A stretch of 64,000 nt of DNA, taken from NCBI GenBank assembly GCA_916048095.2, contig OU696597.1, positions 3,741,550-3,805,549 of the forward strand, read 5' to 3'. Below, one piece after another: positions 53,878 through 64,000 of the stretch (position 1 is its first letter; the number at the start of each line of letters is the position of its first letter). The notes beneath the pieces were generated by a model, which was not told the origin of the DNA, made no database searches, and was given only the letters and a program-made list of their open reading frames with translations. This stretch comes from Sacculina carcini. Lineage: Eukaryota > Arthropoda > Thecostraca > Sacculinidae. Both the position numbers and the translations under genes were made by a program.

Positions 53878-54790
53878 CCTCCCCCTCAGTCACGAACATA
53901 ATCCGACAGGTATCGTGGAGGACGCCGTTCACGACTGCTACGACGTGGAGCTGGTGTGAGCCGCTCCACTTCAGTTTGCTGCCGGTCGTTGCTGATGGAC
54001 GGACTGATCGCTTCGCATCGCTTTCCATCTGGTTCGGTTGTTCACGTACAGATGCCTCCAGCAAAAGATGTCTTCTGTTACGCGTTGTGATGCGTCCACT
54101 TGGTGTGCGGAGTACATAGCTGCGTGGGCCTTTTATTCCCACGACGGTCCCAGTACAGTCCCACCTTTTGCTCGATTGACTTTGAATGACCACTGCATCT
54201 CCCGCCCTCAGTCGCGGCAACGGATGCGATCCTTGATTATAAGTCAGCTGAGCTTGAACGCGACGTGGTGCATCGATGGCGTCCGCAGTACTCCTCCACT
54301 TCGGTGCAAAAGCACTACGATGCATTGGAATGGTTGATCGGATAGGGTGGCCGAATAAAATTTCCGCTGGTGATTGCCCATTTGCGCCCGGAGTGTTCCG
54401 CAATTCCAGCAAGCCTTCGGTGAAAGCGTCATCGTCGAGTTCCCCGTTAGACGTCACCTTCTGCACTAAGCGCTTGATGCGCTTGACCGCTGATTCCGCA
54501 AGACCATTCCCCTGCGGATATTCGACACTGCTCACATCATGCTGCACTTTCCAGCGCATAAGGAAGTCTCTCGTTCGGCGAGAGGTGTATTGTGGTCCAC
54601 CGTCGCTGCGAAGACGGTTGGGTACGCCGAACGTTGCGAACAACTGACGCAGCGTCCGGATGAGATGTCGTGATGTGGCGTCTGACCGTGGGCATTCGGC
54701 GACACAAGGCCAGTTGTTATATCTGTCCACATATATGAGGTAAGTGCGGCCGGCGTGCTGAAAGTAGTCCGTGGCAACACTTTCAAACAC
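53873..54790 (-). CDS. Ty3/gypsy integrase core, unit 2
   Basis: Protein identical to 43477-44394, DDE residues retained. Confidence 0.92.
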   Translation of the reverse strand: MFESVATDYFQHAGRTYLIYVDRYNNWPCVAECPRSDATSRHLIRTLRQLFATFGVPNRLRSDGGPQYTSRRTRDFLMRWKVQHDVSSVEYPQGNGLAESAVKRIKRLVQKVTSNGELDDDAFTEGLLELRNTPGANGQSPAEILFGHPIRSTIPMHRSAFAPKWRSTADAIDAPRRVQAQLTYNQGSHPLPRLRAGDAVVIQSQSSKRWDCTGTVVGIKGPRSYVLRTPSGRITTRNRRHLLLEASVREQPNQMESDAKRSVRPSATTGSKLKWSGSHQLHVVAVVNGVLHDTCRIMFVTEGEV

Positions 54791-54814
54791 TCTGGTAGGT
54801 TGATCGTCACAATA

Positions 54815-56566
54815 TTATGGCTCTTTCGGTTGACTGTTGCGATAATGACGACATGAAGAGCATGACGATACAGCCATTTTGACATCATTTTGTATTGTCG
54901 GCCAGAATACCGACTGCCGTGCTCGACCTATAGTGCGATTCATGCCCTGGTGTCCACTATGAAGTCGGCGGATGATATCTCGTCGCATTTTACGAGGAAC
55001 TACAAGACGTTTTCCGTAGAGTATCAAATTTCCGTCTACATATAATGAACTTCTGATGTTCCAGTAAGGTTTTATCTCATCTCGACAGGCGTGACGATCA
55101 TCTGGAAAGCCATGTCGAATAGCTTCTTTGAGGCAAATGCACTCCGGATCACTCATTATCGCATCTTCGATTTCAACTAGCAGGCCATCGTCAGTTATAT
55201 AGCTCTCTTCGTCGCTCTCATGCGTTAAGTGAGCCACTGCTGCAACACCAATTTCAGGAACCGGATCCAGAGTTATTTCGTCTTCTTCGCCGTCGAGCGG
55301 AGCTCGGGAGAGACAATCGGCAGCTGCGTGCTTCTTGCCAGGGCACCATGCAGCCGTAAATTGGAGATGAGCCAGCTTCGCTCGTAGCCGCTGCAAACGA
55401 ATATTGGCGATATCCGCTAGACCTTTTGAATTCAGGATTGGAAGAAGAGGTTTATGATCAGTAATGATCGTGAAATTATTCAGACCAGCGAGGTAGTTGT
55501 TAGCTTTACTGCAGGCCCATACTACAGCCAATAGCTCTTGTTCAACAGCGGCGTAGCGAGTTTCTGTATCTGAAAGTCGCCGCGAACCGCACTGGATGAG
55601 ACGCCATTTCTTGCTCTCATCTAGCTGACGTACCACAAATCCGAGTCCCTTTAGACGAGATGCATCTGTCTCCACGACAGTCTCTCGTGACGGCCGGAAG
55701 AAATCCAGTATTGGGGGAGAAGTCAGTATCTTTTTCGTTGCTTCGAAAGCGCGTGTATGAACGCTCTCCTCCCAATGCCATTCCACATCTTTCTTCAAAA
55801 GTTCGTATAATGATGCGGCGGTACCAGCAATTTCGGTCGAAAATTGTCCCAGCTGATTGGCTAACCCTAAGAATGAGCGAAGTTCGGTTAGATTATTCGG
55901 CCTAGGAAATTCCTTGATAGCGCGAATTTTCTTTTGGTCATCCGAATATCCGTTTGGTCCCACGTCAAAACCACAAAAATGCACTTGCGATTGCGCGAAG
56001 TCAAACTTATCACCATTCAACGTTATGCCAGCAGAATCACAGCGCATTAACAACTGCCAAATGTCTTCCAGGTGACTGTCGTAGTCTTCACTGTACACAA
56101 TCATATCATCAACCACTTTGCCAACATTCATCACACCAGCAAGAGCAGCATCGCATCTCGTGTTGTATACATCGCCGCTTGAAGCCAATCCCATGGGTGC
56201 TCTTTTTAGTCTGAAGCGACCCCATGGTGTGAGAAAACATGTTAGATCTCTATCATCTTCGTGGATGGAGATTTGAAAATAACCATTTTTAGCATCCAGT
56301 GTGCTAAAATATTTTGCTCCTGGTTTTATACTAGAGACTACATCCATGCCAGCTCTCACAGGATGAGTTGGTCGTTTCAAATACTTGTTCAGTGGTATTA
56401 GATCGATAGTGAGTCTACAATCAACAATGGACCCTTCTCTACGCTTTGGCACGGGCACAACAGCATGACACCATTCGGTCGGGTGAGTCACAGCCTCGAT
56501 GACGTCCTGTTGAAGCAGTTCATCGATGTGACGCTTCATGTATTCCCGATACGCTAGCGGTATCAC
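54815..56566 (-). CDS. pol: Ty3/gypsy pol (RT, RNase H, integrase zinc), unit 2
   Basis: Protein identical to 44419-46170, with the same TAA and TAG at its ends. Confidence 0.93.
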   Translation of the reverse strand: MIPLAYREYMKRHIDELLQQDVIEAVTHPTEWCHAVVPVPKRREGSIVDCRLTIDLIPLNKYLKRPTHPVRAGMDVVSSIKPGAKYFSTLDAKNGYFQISIHEDDRDLTCFLTPWGRFRLKRAPMGLASSGDVYNTRCDAALAGVMNVGKVVDDMIVYSEDYDSHLEDIWQLLMRCDSAGITLNGDKFDFAQSQVHFCGFDVGPNGYSDDQKKIRAIKEFPRPNNLTELRSFLGLANQLGQFSTEIAGTAASLYELLKKDVEWHWEESVHTRAFEATKKILTSPPILDFFRPSRETVVETDASRLKGLGFVVRQLDESKKWRLIQCGSRRLSDTETRYAAVEQELLAVVWACSKANNYLAGLNNFTIITDHKPLLPILNSKGLADIANIRLQRLRAKLAHLQFTAAWCPGKKHAAADCLSRAPLDGEEDEITLDPVPEIGVAAVAHLTHESDEESYITDDGLLVEIEDAIMSDPECICLKEAIRHGFPDDRHACRDEIKPYWNIRSSLYVDGNLILYGKRLVVPRKMRRDIIRRLHSGHQGMNRTIGRARQSVFWPTIQNDVKMAVSSCSSCRHYRNSQPKEP

Positions 56567-56590
56567 TCTGGGAGCAGAAATGTGCTTGGG

Positions 56591-57799
56591 CTACGCATCA
56601 GATGAAAGCAATATCCGCATAGGAGGTCCATCCATGGTTCGCAGTGGACCACTCGTTGAAAATACTCTCGGAAAGGCTGCTTTCAGTTCTGCAAGATGTT
56701 GTGATCGTTCATCAAGCGTTGGGCTGCGCGTTTGCTTCCAGGTCGGACGTTTCAGGTCGATCTGGTTGTTGATTGCAGGAAGTGACTTGCGTTCGGCTTG
56801 TGCGGTTGCTTTTAGCACGATGGTCGAGTCCTCCCTTCTTTGCGTAGTTACATTCTGCACTGGAATTTGCTGTGGAAACGCTCGGTGGATGATGCGCAGG
56901 TCAACCGCGTCCACCCACGACAAAAGCGCGTCGTTCGCCGCTGGCACCACATACAATGTAGTGCTGCACGACGCATCACCGAGCTCAAGAGTGGCGGTGC
57001 AGGTGCCTATGCAGTACAGGTGCCCACCGTTGGCTGACCGGAGTCTCTCACTGCACGGGGCCAGTTCAGATTGTTTGATGCCAAGTTTTTTGGCAACGCA
57101 AGCGTTGATAACGGATACCTCGGCGCCGGTGTCGGCGACCCACGACACTTCTGTCGATGCGCCTTTCGATGGTCTGACACGAATTTTTACGGGTGGCACT
57201 TTGCGTCGCTTCTTTTTGCCGTGGCTGATGTCACTAATCGTGATACGCCTGAGATTTGTCCCTCGACGTTTTGGTGAACGCGAAGATTTATTTTTGTTCG
57301 ATCTGTTGTGTCTGCTAGAACTCCGGCACACCGCTGCAAAGTGGTTCGGTTTGCCACATACCGTGCACGTTTTGCCGGCTGCAGGACATTTGTGGGTTTG
57401 TGCTTCCACCAAACGACCGCATCTTGAACACAGTGACTTCTCAGTGGCGTGAGATGATTTGCCGCGAACATTTGACACATAAATATGTTTTTCCGGCTGC
57501 TTTATCGCCGACGAATTGACAGCAGCGGTTTCTGATGATCGACAAATAGCGACAGATTTTTCGAGAGTCAAATCCTTTTCTTGGAGCATTTGATGTAACG
57601 CATTGTCGTCAGATGTACCCATTAGAATTTTGTCGCGCAGTCTGTTGCTGTTGCATGATGTGCAGAAATCGCAGAACGACATGATTTCTTTGACAGCGCA
57701 CAAAAAATCATCAAAATTCTCACCGGCTTGTTGACTACGCAGATAAAAATCACGACGGTCGAGAATTATGTTCCGCTGAGAGCGCAAGAATGACTCCAT
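56591..57799 (-). CDS. gag: Ty3/gypsy gag C-terminal part and protease, unit 2
   Basis: Protein identical to 46195-47403. The 69-bp deletion lies just upstream of its first Met, so gag is only 7 bases from the importin-like exon here. Confidence 0.9.
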   Translation of the reverse strand: MESFLRSQRNIILDRRDFYLRSQQAGENFDDFLCAVKEIMSFCDFCTSCNSNRLRDKILMGTSDDNALHQMLQEKDLTLEKSVAICRSSETAAVNSSAIKQPEKHIYVSNVRGKSSHATEKSLCSRCGRLVEAQTHKCPAAGKTCTVCGKPNHFAAVCRSSSRHNRSNKNKSSRSPKRRGTNLRRITISDISHGKKKRRKVPPVKIRVRPSKGASTEVSWVADTGAEVSVINACVAKKLGIKQSELAPCSERLRSANGGHLYCIGTCTATLELGDASCSTTLYVVPAANDALLSWVDAVDLRIIHRAFPQQIPVQNVTTQRREDSTIVLKATAQAERKSLPAINNQIDLKRPTWKQTRSPTLDERSQHLAELKAAFPRVFSTSGPLRTMDGPPMRILLSSDA

Positions 57800-57806
57800 T
57801 TTCGAA

Positions 57807-57990
57807 CATCGGGCGCGTGCACGGTGACATCAATAATGGCGTGGCGGATGATGGCGCGATCTTGCTCGTGAATGCTGAATGCTGAATCGACCGCGCCGCC
57901 GCTCGTCACCGCCGTCTTCTCGGCCGGGGCCGTCCAGCTTTTGGTGATCATATTTTTTAGATAGACGGCGCCCGAGTGGCGTGTGGCAGT
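57807..57990 (-). pseudogene. IPO7: Importin-7-like exon fragment, unit 2/3 junction
   Basis: As 47470-47663, but the 69-bp deletion removes the bases after VHAPDV, and the frame continues into non-importin sequence (RKWSHSCALSGT) before a stop. Confidence 0.78.
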
Positions 57991-58133
57991 CTCAGTCAGC
58001 GCTTCGGCCGGTGTCGGCCATTTCGCGCTGTACCACTTCCTCGTTTATTTCCTGCTGTATTGACGTAATACAAACACACTATTATTATTATTGCACGTCC
58101 CGCTGAAGCTCAGAAAACTTGTTGCACCTCCCA

Positions 58134-59014
58134 TTAAAGCTTTGCAAACAAATCTATATCATAAAGGTACTTGAGTATTAGTCGAATCGCGTTCGGGTGG
58201 TCAGGATGTAAAATATTGATGAGATTAAAATGGATGCTTGTGGAGTGGCAGTAGGACCGTAAGGGTTGCCGCGAGACCTCATACAACTCGCATTCCGTGA
58301 TTATATGGCTACACATGAGAGGAGTTCGACAGTGTGAGCATATAGGTGGCGATGTCTTCTCCAATGAATAATTGTGTGTTATCCTAGTGCATCCCAGTCT
58401 TAGTCTCGCGATTACTCGCTGCGCTTTCCTTGGTAAATTGTCATCCAGCCATGGAGTGACTGATTTTTTATGGCCCCAAGTGCATAATTATGCCTCTGAC
58501 TGGTCCACTTTTGTTGGAAAGACTCGCATGTAGCCGTATTCACAAGCTGTCTTATTGTCTGCTTACACGCTGGATACTTGTTAATATCGCTCGATTCCAA
58601 CGCAGCTTTTGCTTCTGCATCTGCCCTCTCATTGCCCTTCAGGCCACAATGCCCTGGTATCCACACCAGTATACAGTCGTAGTTCGATGTTATACGATGT
58701 AAAACATTTAAAATTGATAAAAGTATAAAATCCGATGAAAGACTATTGGAAATGTAGACTAGTGCAGATCTCGAATCACTCAGAATTAAAGTTTTTTGTA
58801 CCCGATGTTCTTCCACGTATCTCAAAGCTCTGTATATTGCGTACAGCTCAGTATTGAAAACCGTGACATATGAAGGCAGACGGAACCTTGATATGCACGC
58901 ACTACCCAGCTGTTTGGTGTATATTGCGCATCCTGACTTTCCTTTGCACTTTGATCCATCCGTATATATTTGGGCATAGTCGCTATAATGCGAAATGTAC
59001 TCCGCAAACGCCAT
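58134..59014 (-). pseudogene. LINE RNase H, frameshifted, unit 3
   Basis: Same frameshift as in unit 2. Catalytic residues lie in the first part (59014-58412). Confidence 0.9.
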
Positions 59015-59786
59015 TGAGACCTCAGTATCTGATACCTGCGCTTTGGTCGCATCCGGTAGGAAATGGATTTTTGGAGCTGTCTTGTACCAGGGCGGTATGT
59101 CGTTGTGTGAGTGAGCGCAGTTCGATGAGTCATCGCATTTGCGGGGTCGATGAACCCGTTGAACCGAAGCTCGTGAACCATTGATCCAATTTTACTGTAT
59201 TGTACAGTCACTTCATCCTTCTGAAGGCTGACACCAGTTGAGGTCCTGCTAGTGAAGTCATCTGGTAGAAGGACCTTGAAGGTTACTGATTGTGAGATTT
59301 CACCGACCGTCTCTGCAGAGGCCTCTATGTCTGGAGTGCATGATATGGCAGCATGATAGCATCGCGGAGCTGGGATGCCAAGCTCCCCTCCTTTCTTTCG
59401 AAATTTCGGCATTACCCCAGTTGAACACCGGAACAATAGTGAGTATTGAACTTGACAACTATGATAGATGTGGAAGGTCTATGTGAATGATATCATCCAC
59501 GCATCGCGCTCACTCACACAGTCGTAGACTAGGCCATTTCGGTGAGGTACTGCCACATTGAGCTCCTGAATATACTCCCTCGCTCGTCTATTAGGCACCC
59601 GCTTGGATAACTGCTTTCTGGAGGAAAAATTGGGCATGTTATCTCCGATATTTGTATAAGGATGAGCGATGTGGTTATAGCTGGTGTGTACTTTCAACGT
59701 GTAACGTAGCACGATATTCTTGCGTCGTATGCTCAGTTCTGGAAAGCCGGTATACACTCGCAGGGCCTCGACTGGTATCGTTCCTG

Positions 59787-60401
59787 TTATTCGTTCCTGT
59801 TCCTGGCACCTGTTATCAGCCGAAGAGCCTCGTTTTGGATTGGTTCTAAAAGACTAAGAATGGAAGTGCTCGCCGATGAGTATGACTGTAGTCCATAGTC
59901 TAAAATCGATAAAATCAATGTTTTAAAAATCTTATGGAGAACGGAAACGCTCGCACCGGCGTGTTTATTCCCAGCTATAATACGTAATATGTTTAATCGC
60001 TTCTGACAGCGCACCTTCAAGTCTATTATATGTTCCCGCATTATGAGTCTTTTATCCAACACGATACCTAGAAACTTTTGTGATTGTCGGTACGGAATGA
60101 TTTCGCCACCCAACCTCAATGTTTCCTGAATTTTATAACTGTCTATTGAGTATAGCACGGCCGACGACTTCAGACCAGAAAACTTCATGTGGTTTGCTTT
60201 GGCCCATAGTGCTAAAACATCTAGAGCTTCTTGAAGTTGATCGCTCATGATAGCCACGTTTTCACCTTGAATCCAAATGGCGCTGTCATCGGCGTAAATC
60301 GCATATTGGATATTTGCTGGCATATCGCTGAACATATCATTCACCATCAAGTTGAATAGGATTGGCGACAGACAACTTCCTTGTGGTAACCCAATATCCA
60401 T
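59787..60401 (-). CDS. LINE reverse transcriptase, C-terminal part, unit 3
   Basis: Protein identical to the unit 1 copy, with YADD. Confidence 0.9.
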   Translation of the reverse strand: MDIGLPQGSCLSPILFNLMVNDMFSDMPANIQYAIYADDSAIWIQGENVAIMSDQLQEALDVLALWAKANHMKFSGLKSSAVLYSIDSYKIQETLRLGGEIIPYRQSQKFLGIVLDKRLIMREHIIDLKVRCQKRLNILRIIAGNKHAGASVSVLHKIFKTLILSILDYGLQSYSSASTSILSLLEPIQNEALRLITGARNRNE

Positions 60402-60467
60402 GCTATACTGGTCCGAATATATGCCTGCGAGTCGCGTTCTAAAAAATCTCCTACCTGGCAGAAAGTT

Positions 60468-61562
60468 TTATATATATTCCGCCATATTACCCCTCAAGCC
60501 CATGTCGTGTATTTTTCGCAACAATATTCCCGGTATAACTGTATCATAAGCGTTGGTCAGATCCAGATATACGACCAGTGTACACTGCTTGTTGACAAAG
60601 CCCGTTCTTATTATATTTTCCAGCCTGACTACCGAGTCTACTGCCGATCGACTGGGACGAAATCCACTCTGATAGTGATCGAGCACATTGTTTGTCTCAA
60701 GAATGTAAGAAACTCTGGCTGTCACCATCCTCTCAAGAAGTTTTCCCATACAACTGGTCAAGGATATTGGTCGGTATGACTTGGGAGAATCGCGGGGTTT
60801 TCCCTTCTTCAGAAGTGGTACAATTGTTGAGTGTTTCCATGATGCAGGATAAGAATGTGTTCTCCACAAGGAATTAAAAAATGCTAAGACGTGATAAAAG
60901 GATTCAGATGATATATGTCTTAAAAAATCGTAATGTATGTTGTCTGGTCCAACCGCCGTATGGCCTGATCGGTTGATCGCTCTTTTTAATTCCAGAGGTG
61001 TAAAATCGAGATTATATTCGTACATGGTGGGATGATCGAAAGCGTTGTCTGGCAATTCAATCTCTAGCATTGCCGATGGTTCAATGCCGTGATATGCCTG
61101 AATACAACTTGTTCTAGCCATATGTTCTGCCATTTTGTTGGCGACAACTTTTGGCTCGCTGATACGACTGCCCTCTATATTCAGGATTGGCGAAGCTACT
61201 GACGTCCAGCTGCCATTGAGTGCTCTGATCCCTCTCCAGATCGCTGATATAGGTGTCGATGGGGTAAAAGAGTCAATAAAATTATGCCATGCTAAAATCT
61301 TATTTCTCCTAATCACCCTCCTAGTGACGGCTCGCTCCCTACACAAGGCTATTTTCGCAGCTATCGTTTTAGTTCGCAGATAAAACCTAATTGCTCTCTT
61401 TCGTTTTGCAACCGCACAACGGCATTCATTGTTGAACCATGGAACAGGTGTCTTTTTGGGTGGACGGCGTTTCCAAGGAATGGAGAGTCGAGCAGCAGAG
61501 ATGATTTGAGTTGTTATGCTGTCGGTGCTATTGTCGACGTCTATACCATCTACTCCATCCAA
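60468..61562 (-). CDS. LINE reverse transcriptase, N-terminal part, unit 3
   Basis: Protein identical to the unit 1 copy. Confidence 0.9.
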   Translation of the reverse strand: MDGVDGIDVDNSTDSITTQIISAARLSIPWKRRPPKKTPVPWFNNECRCAVAKRKRAIRFYLRTKTIAAKIALCRERAVTRRVIRRNKILAWHNFIDSFTPSTPISAIWRGIRALNGSWTSVASPILNIEGSRISEPKVVANKMAEHMARTSCIQAYHGIEPSAMLEIELPDNAFDHPTMYEYNLDFTPLELKRAINRSGHTAVGPDNIHYDFLRHISSESFYHVLAFFNSLWRTHSYPASWKHSTIVPLLKKGKPRDSPKSYRPISLTSCMGKLLERMVTARVSYILETNNVLDHYQSGFRPSRSAVDSVVRLENIIRTGFVNKQCTLVVYLDLTNAYDTVIPGILLRKIHDMGLRGNMAEYI

Positions 61563-61565
61563 AAC

Positions 61566-62013
61566 TCAGCATTGCCTGAAAAGAGACCAGTTTGCCTTGG
61601 CCATGTTCCATGTTGGTAGCCATTGTTGCTGAGCAGACCTATCACCAGCTGACATTAAAATGGGGTAGTGGTCTGAATCTTGCGTATCTACGTGTACGGA
61701 CCAATTCAACCACTGCGCTACTTCTGGTGAACAAATAGATAGGTCGATTGATGATGTATTAGCCGTAGAGATGTTAAAAAACGTGGAAGATCCGTCATTC
61801 AAGAGAGTCAGTGAGAAATTGGAGAAAAAATTCTCTATTGACCTGCCCTTACATGTTGTACAGTTCGATCCCCAGGTAATACTTTGCGCGTTAAAATCTC
61901 CTAAAATAAGCATCCTGTTATTCAAAGACGCCTGAACTGTTTCAAGATGTCGTGTTATTGTTTCAGCTGTAGTATCTGGTGGCAGATACGTGCTTACTAC
62001 ATCGTCTCGTCGT
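61566..62013 (-). pseudogene. LINE endonuclease C-terminal part, unit 3
   Basis: Protein identical to the unit 1 copy. Confidence 0.88.
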
Positions 62014-62433
62014 CTCGTCGTCCTTTTTATCACTCTGCTCGCTACACACATCCTGCACCACAACGCCATTCATGACTTCTCGTTTTTTTTCGTCGCAACC
62101 ATCAATTGCCTCGGTTTTGCTGCTGAACATGTGCTGAATTTCTTCGAGCGACTTGCCTTCAATATCGGGCACAACTGCCACCGAGAATATTGCCATCAGC
62201 GCGTGCAGCACAGCGAATACCAGAAACACACCGGCCATTCCCAGTTGCCGCAGCTGCCACTGGAACGAGTACTGCATGAGAAACGTGAACACACTGTTGA
62301 ACTGGCATCATCACTACGCTGTCAGCTGGGGAACGCACACTGCTCGGCAGAATTTCGCTCGGTAAAATTGCCAACAGCGGACTGATACCCAGCGACATTA
62401 AGCTTAAATGTGTATTTTTGACCTAAGGTCAAA
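62004..62433 (-). pseudogene. Sugar transporter last exon, unit 3
   Basis: Same as 41281-41710, including the frameshift. Confidence 0.78.
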
Positions 62434-62601
62434 ATCATGTTTACCCTCATAATGACCAAATCTCCATTTGCCCAAAATGACTATACTCTAGGGTGTGACA
62501 GTGGGCCTGTGACAGTGGGCTGTAATGAGCTGTGTAGACGCAAGAGAACCGTAATGGCTTATTATAAACGATTACGTCTACGATTACGGCTATGAGGCGG
62601 A

Positions 62602-64000
62602 CTATAGATAATTGAGAAGACGGCTGAGCTCCGAGAGAAGGCGAAGTAACCTGCGGATCACTCCAGCTTCAATCCGCGAAATCGCAGTCCCTCCCTTTCG
62701 GTTGGTCACCTCCAGCAATGGGTGCTTCAACCCACTCATCACTTCTGCGCGTGCAAATTGGAACATAGGCGAGTCCTCTCCTGCAAATGATGCAAGGCGG
62801 CTCACCAACCCCACAGCTCGGGATATCACCAACTTGCTCAATCAAATAGAGAGCCATGGCATGAATGCATGTGTCAAGGTCGGTCAACGACATCTCTGTT
62901 AGGTTAACAAAACCAGGTAGCGTAGATGCATGTGGTGTTCCTAAGTCCACACTCTGCAAGTGCCGGGATTCCCACTGCAGCATGTGTGTAGCCCACTTAT
63001 CAGCTGCGTAGTAGGCTAGACCCACAGAGGCATCCACAATCTCTCGTGTCTCAGTGTTTTCTGCCCCGTTTACAGCTATTTCCGTAATCTGCATGCCCAA
63101 CGGGAAACCGCTGTATGCTGGCTCGTCGGGGAGGTCAAAGCTAGATCGTCCTACTTCAACAGTGCATTCTTGACAGTTGAAAGATAACGCCCATTTGCCT
63201 GATATTGTTACACCATCTGCTTCCATTATGCATAGACGTGACAGCCCGCAAATATTTGACGCCTGAAAACATAGCGTGTAATCCGTCGACTGCTTTGCGA
63301 ACTGAAAGGCAGTGTTTGTTATTACAGTGCAGTGCGTGCAATAGTTGTATAGGGAGTTGATCATGGCTCCGTGCGAGGATGAGTTGTCTAGCAAGCGATG
63401 CTGGATAGATTCGCCTACAACTTTGCGCGTCACCTTGATCAAGTCTTCGACTGATACCGTTGTCTTTTCTGAGCACATCCGGAGTAAGAGAGTAGCTAGA
63501 TTTGAGCTATCCCCGACCACCCATGACAGCATGTCCGTGATTTGTTTCAAGGACGAAACCATTGATGTGCTGTCGATTATTGCTAAATTGGAGCGACGTG
63601 TGCGCATAGAAGTCAGTGATTCCACGTAAGGCTTGTGCGGACCTCGTGTGCTGAGCTTGTTGCTCGCATCATTCACAGTGATCAGAATGGACCGACTGGG
63701 GTCTATTTGATCTGAGTCCCAGCGAGAAAGGACACATTGATCTGTTGTGCAAGGCATCGTGACGCCTTCCATGGTTATTCCCCAATACTGTTCTCAAAGT
63801 GCCTGCGCTATTGAGTTGCTGCAGGCAAACGTCGGATTCAGCAAGACAGTATCGATGCTACGTGACTCCTCATAGGACAGTCGCGCCTTCAGGTGAGCCA
63901 ACAATCCATCATCCATTGTTTGCACCATATGTCTAAAATCGGTTTCGGAAATGTCAGTCCCCTCACTTCTCTCCAGCGTCTGCCTCACCGTTCGAGAATG
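62602..64000 (-). pseudogene. Endogenous viral L polymerase fragment, unit 3 (cut by window end)
   Basis: Same as 41879-43298, with the TGA at 63794-63796. The upstream end is outside the window. Confidence 0.8.

Larger units (their letters stand above)
47674..58000. repeat. Composite tandem repeat, unit 2 (10,327 bp)
   Basis: Same content and orientation as unit 1. I noticed three small differences: G for A at 47981 (synonymous), one T fewer in the run before 48143, and G for T at 49857. A 69-bp segment (47411-47479 in unit 1) is missing at 57806/57807. Confidence 0.97.
58081..62013 (-). mobile_element. RNase H-bearing LINE, 5'-truncated, unit 3
   Basis: Copy of 37357-41290, with the RNase H frameshift of unit 2 (58412-59014 and 58134-58364). 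Confidence 0.85.
58001..64000. repeat. Composite tandem repeat, unit 3 (cut by window end)
   Basis: First 6.0 kb of a third unit. It shares the six-T run and the G substitution with unit 2, but has T (as in unit 1) at the position of unit 2 base 49857. Confidence 0.97.

Overview
The window is animal nuclear DNA, most likely from an arthropod. Support for this: decayed exons of animal housekeeping genes with GT/AG intron boundaries, abundant (CA)n/(TG)n microsatellites, CCTAA-type tracts matching the arthropod telomere motif, and animal transposon families (hAT with a ZMYM1-like transposase, mariner, non-LTR elements with and without RNase H, Ty3/gypsy). I see no bacterial gene organisation, no CRISPR array and no tRNA or rRNA gene. 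I found no complete intact host gene. The window is a dense transposon graveyard holding fragments of host genes and of virus-derived DNA.

Layout. 0-4 kb: two pieces of a YADD-type LINE in opposite orientation. 4-8.2 kb: TG-rich DNA, a hAT MITE, a LINE tail, AT-rich DNA and minisatellites. 8.2-14.4 kb: two hAT copies in inverted orientation flanking TG-rich DNA and minus-strand LINE fragments. 16.1-17.3 kb: a second copy of a dispersed TG-rich repeat and a hAT MITE with a target-site duplication. 17.7-25.5 kb: a 3.7 kb direct repeat (two full copies and a partial third), each full copy carrying the same internally deleted gypsy element. 25.5-28.8 kb: two plus-strand exon remnants resembling ATIC/PurH, interleaved with pieces of the 3.7 kb repeat. 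27-34.2 kb: minus-strand LINE, mariner and chromodomain fragments. 35.5-37.1 kb: a broken GC-rich minus-strand gene that may be a viral capsid-like endogenous element. 37.3-64 kb: a near-identical tandem array with a unit of about 10.4 kb (two full units and 6 kb of a third).

The array is the most striking object. Each unit, read on the minus strand, contains an importin-7-like exon, a 5'-truncated gypsy element (gag/protease, RT/RNase H, integrase), a fragment of a non-segmented negative-strand RNA virus L polymerase gene, the last exon of an MFS sugar transporter, and a 5'-truncated LINE with endonuclease, RT and RNase H. From about 11.1 kb to the end, every transposon or virus fragment I could orient lies on the minus strand; only the ATIC exons are plus. 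This polarity, together with virus and transposon remnants, is what a uni-strand piRNA-generating locus looks like. That is an inference and would need small-RNA data. An assembly artefact must also be excluded for the near-identical array.
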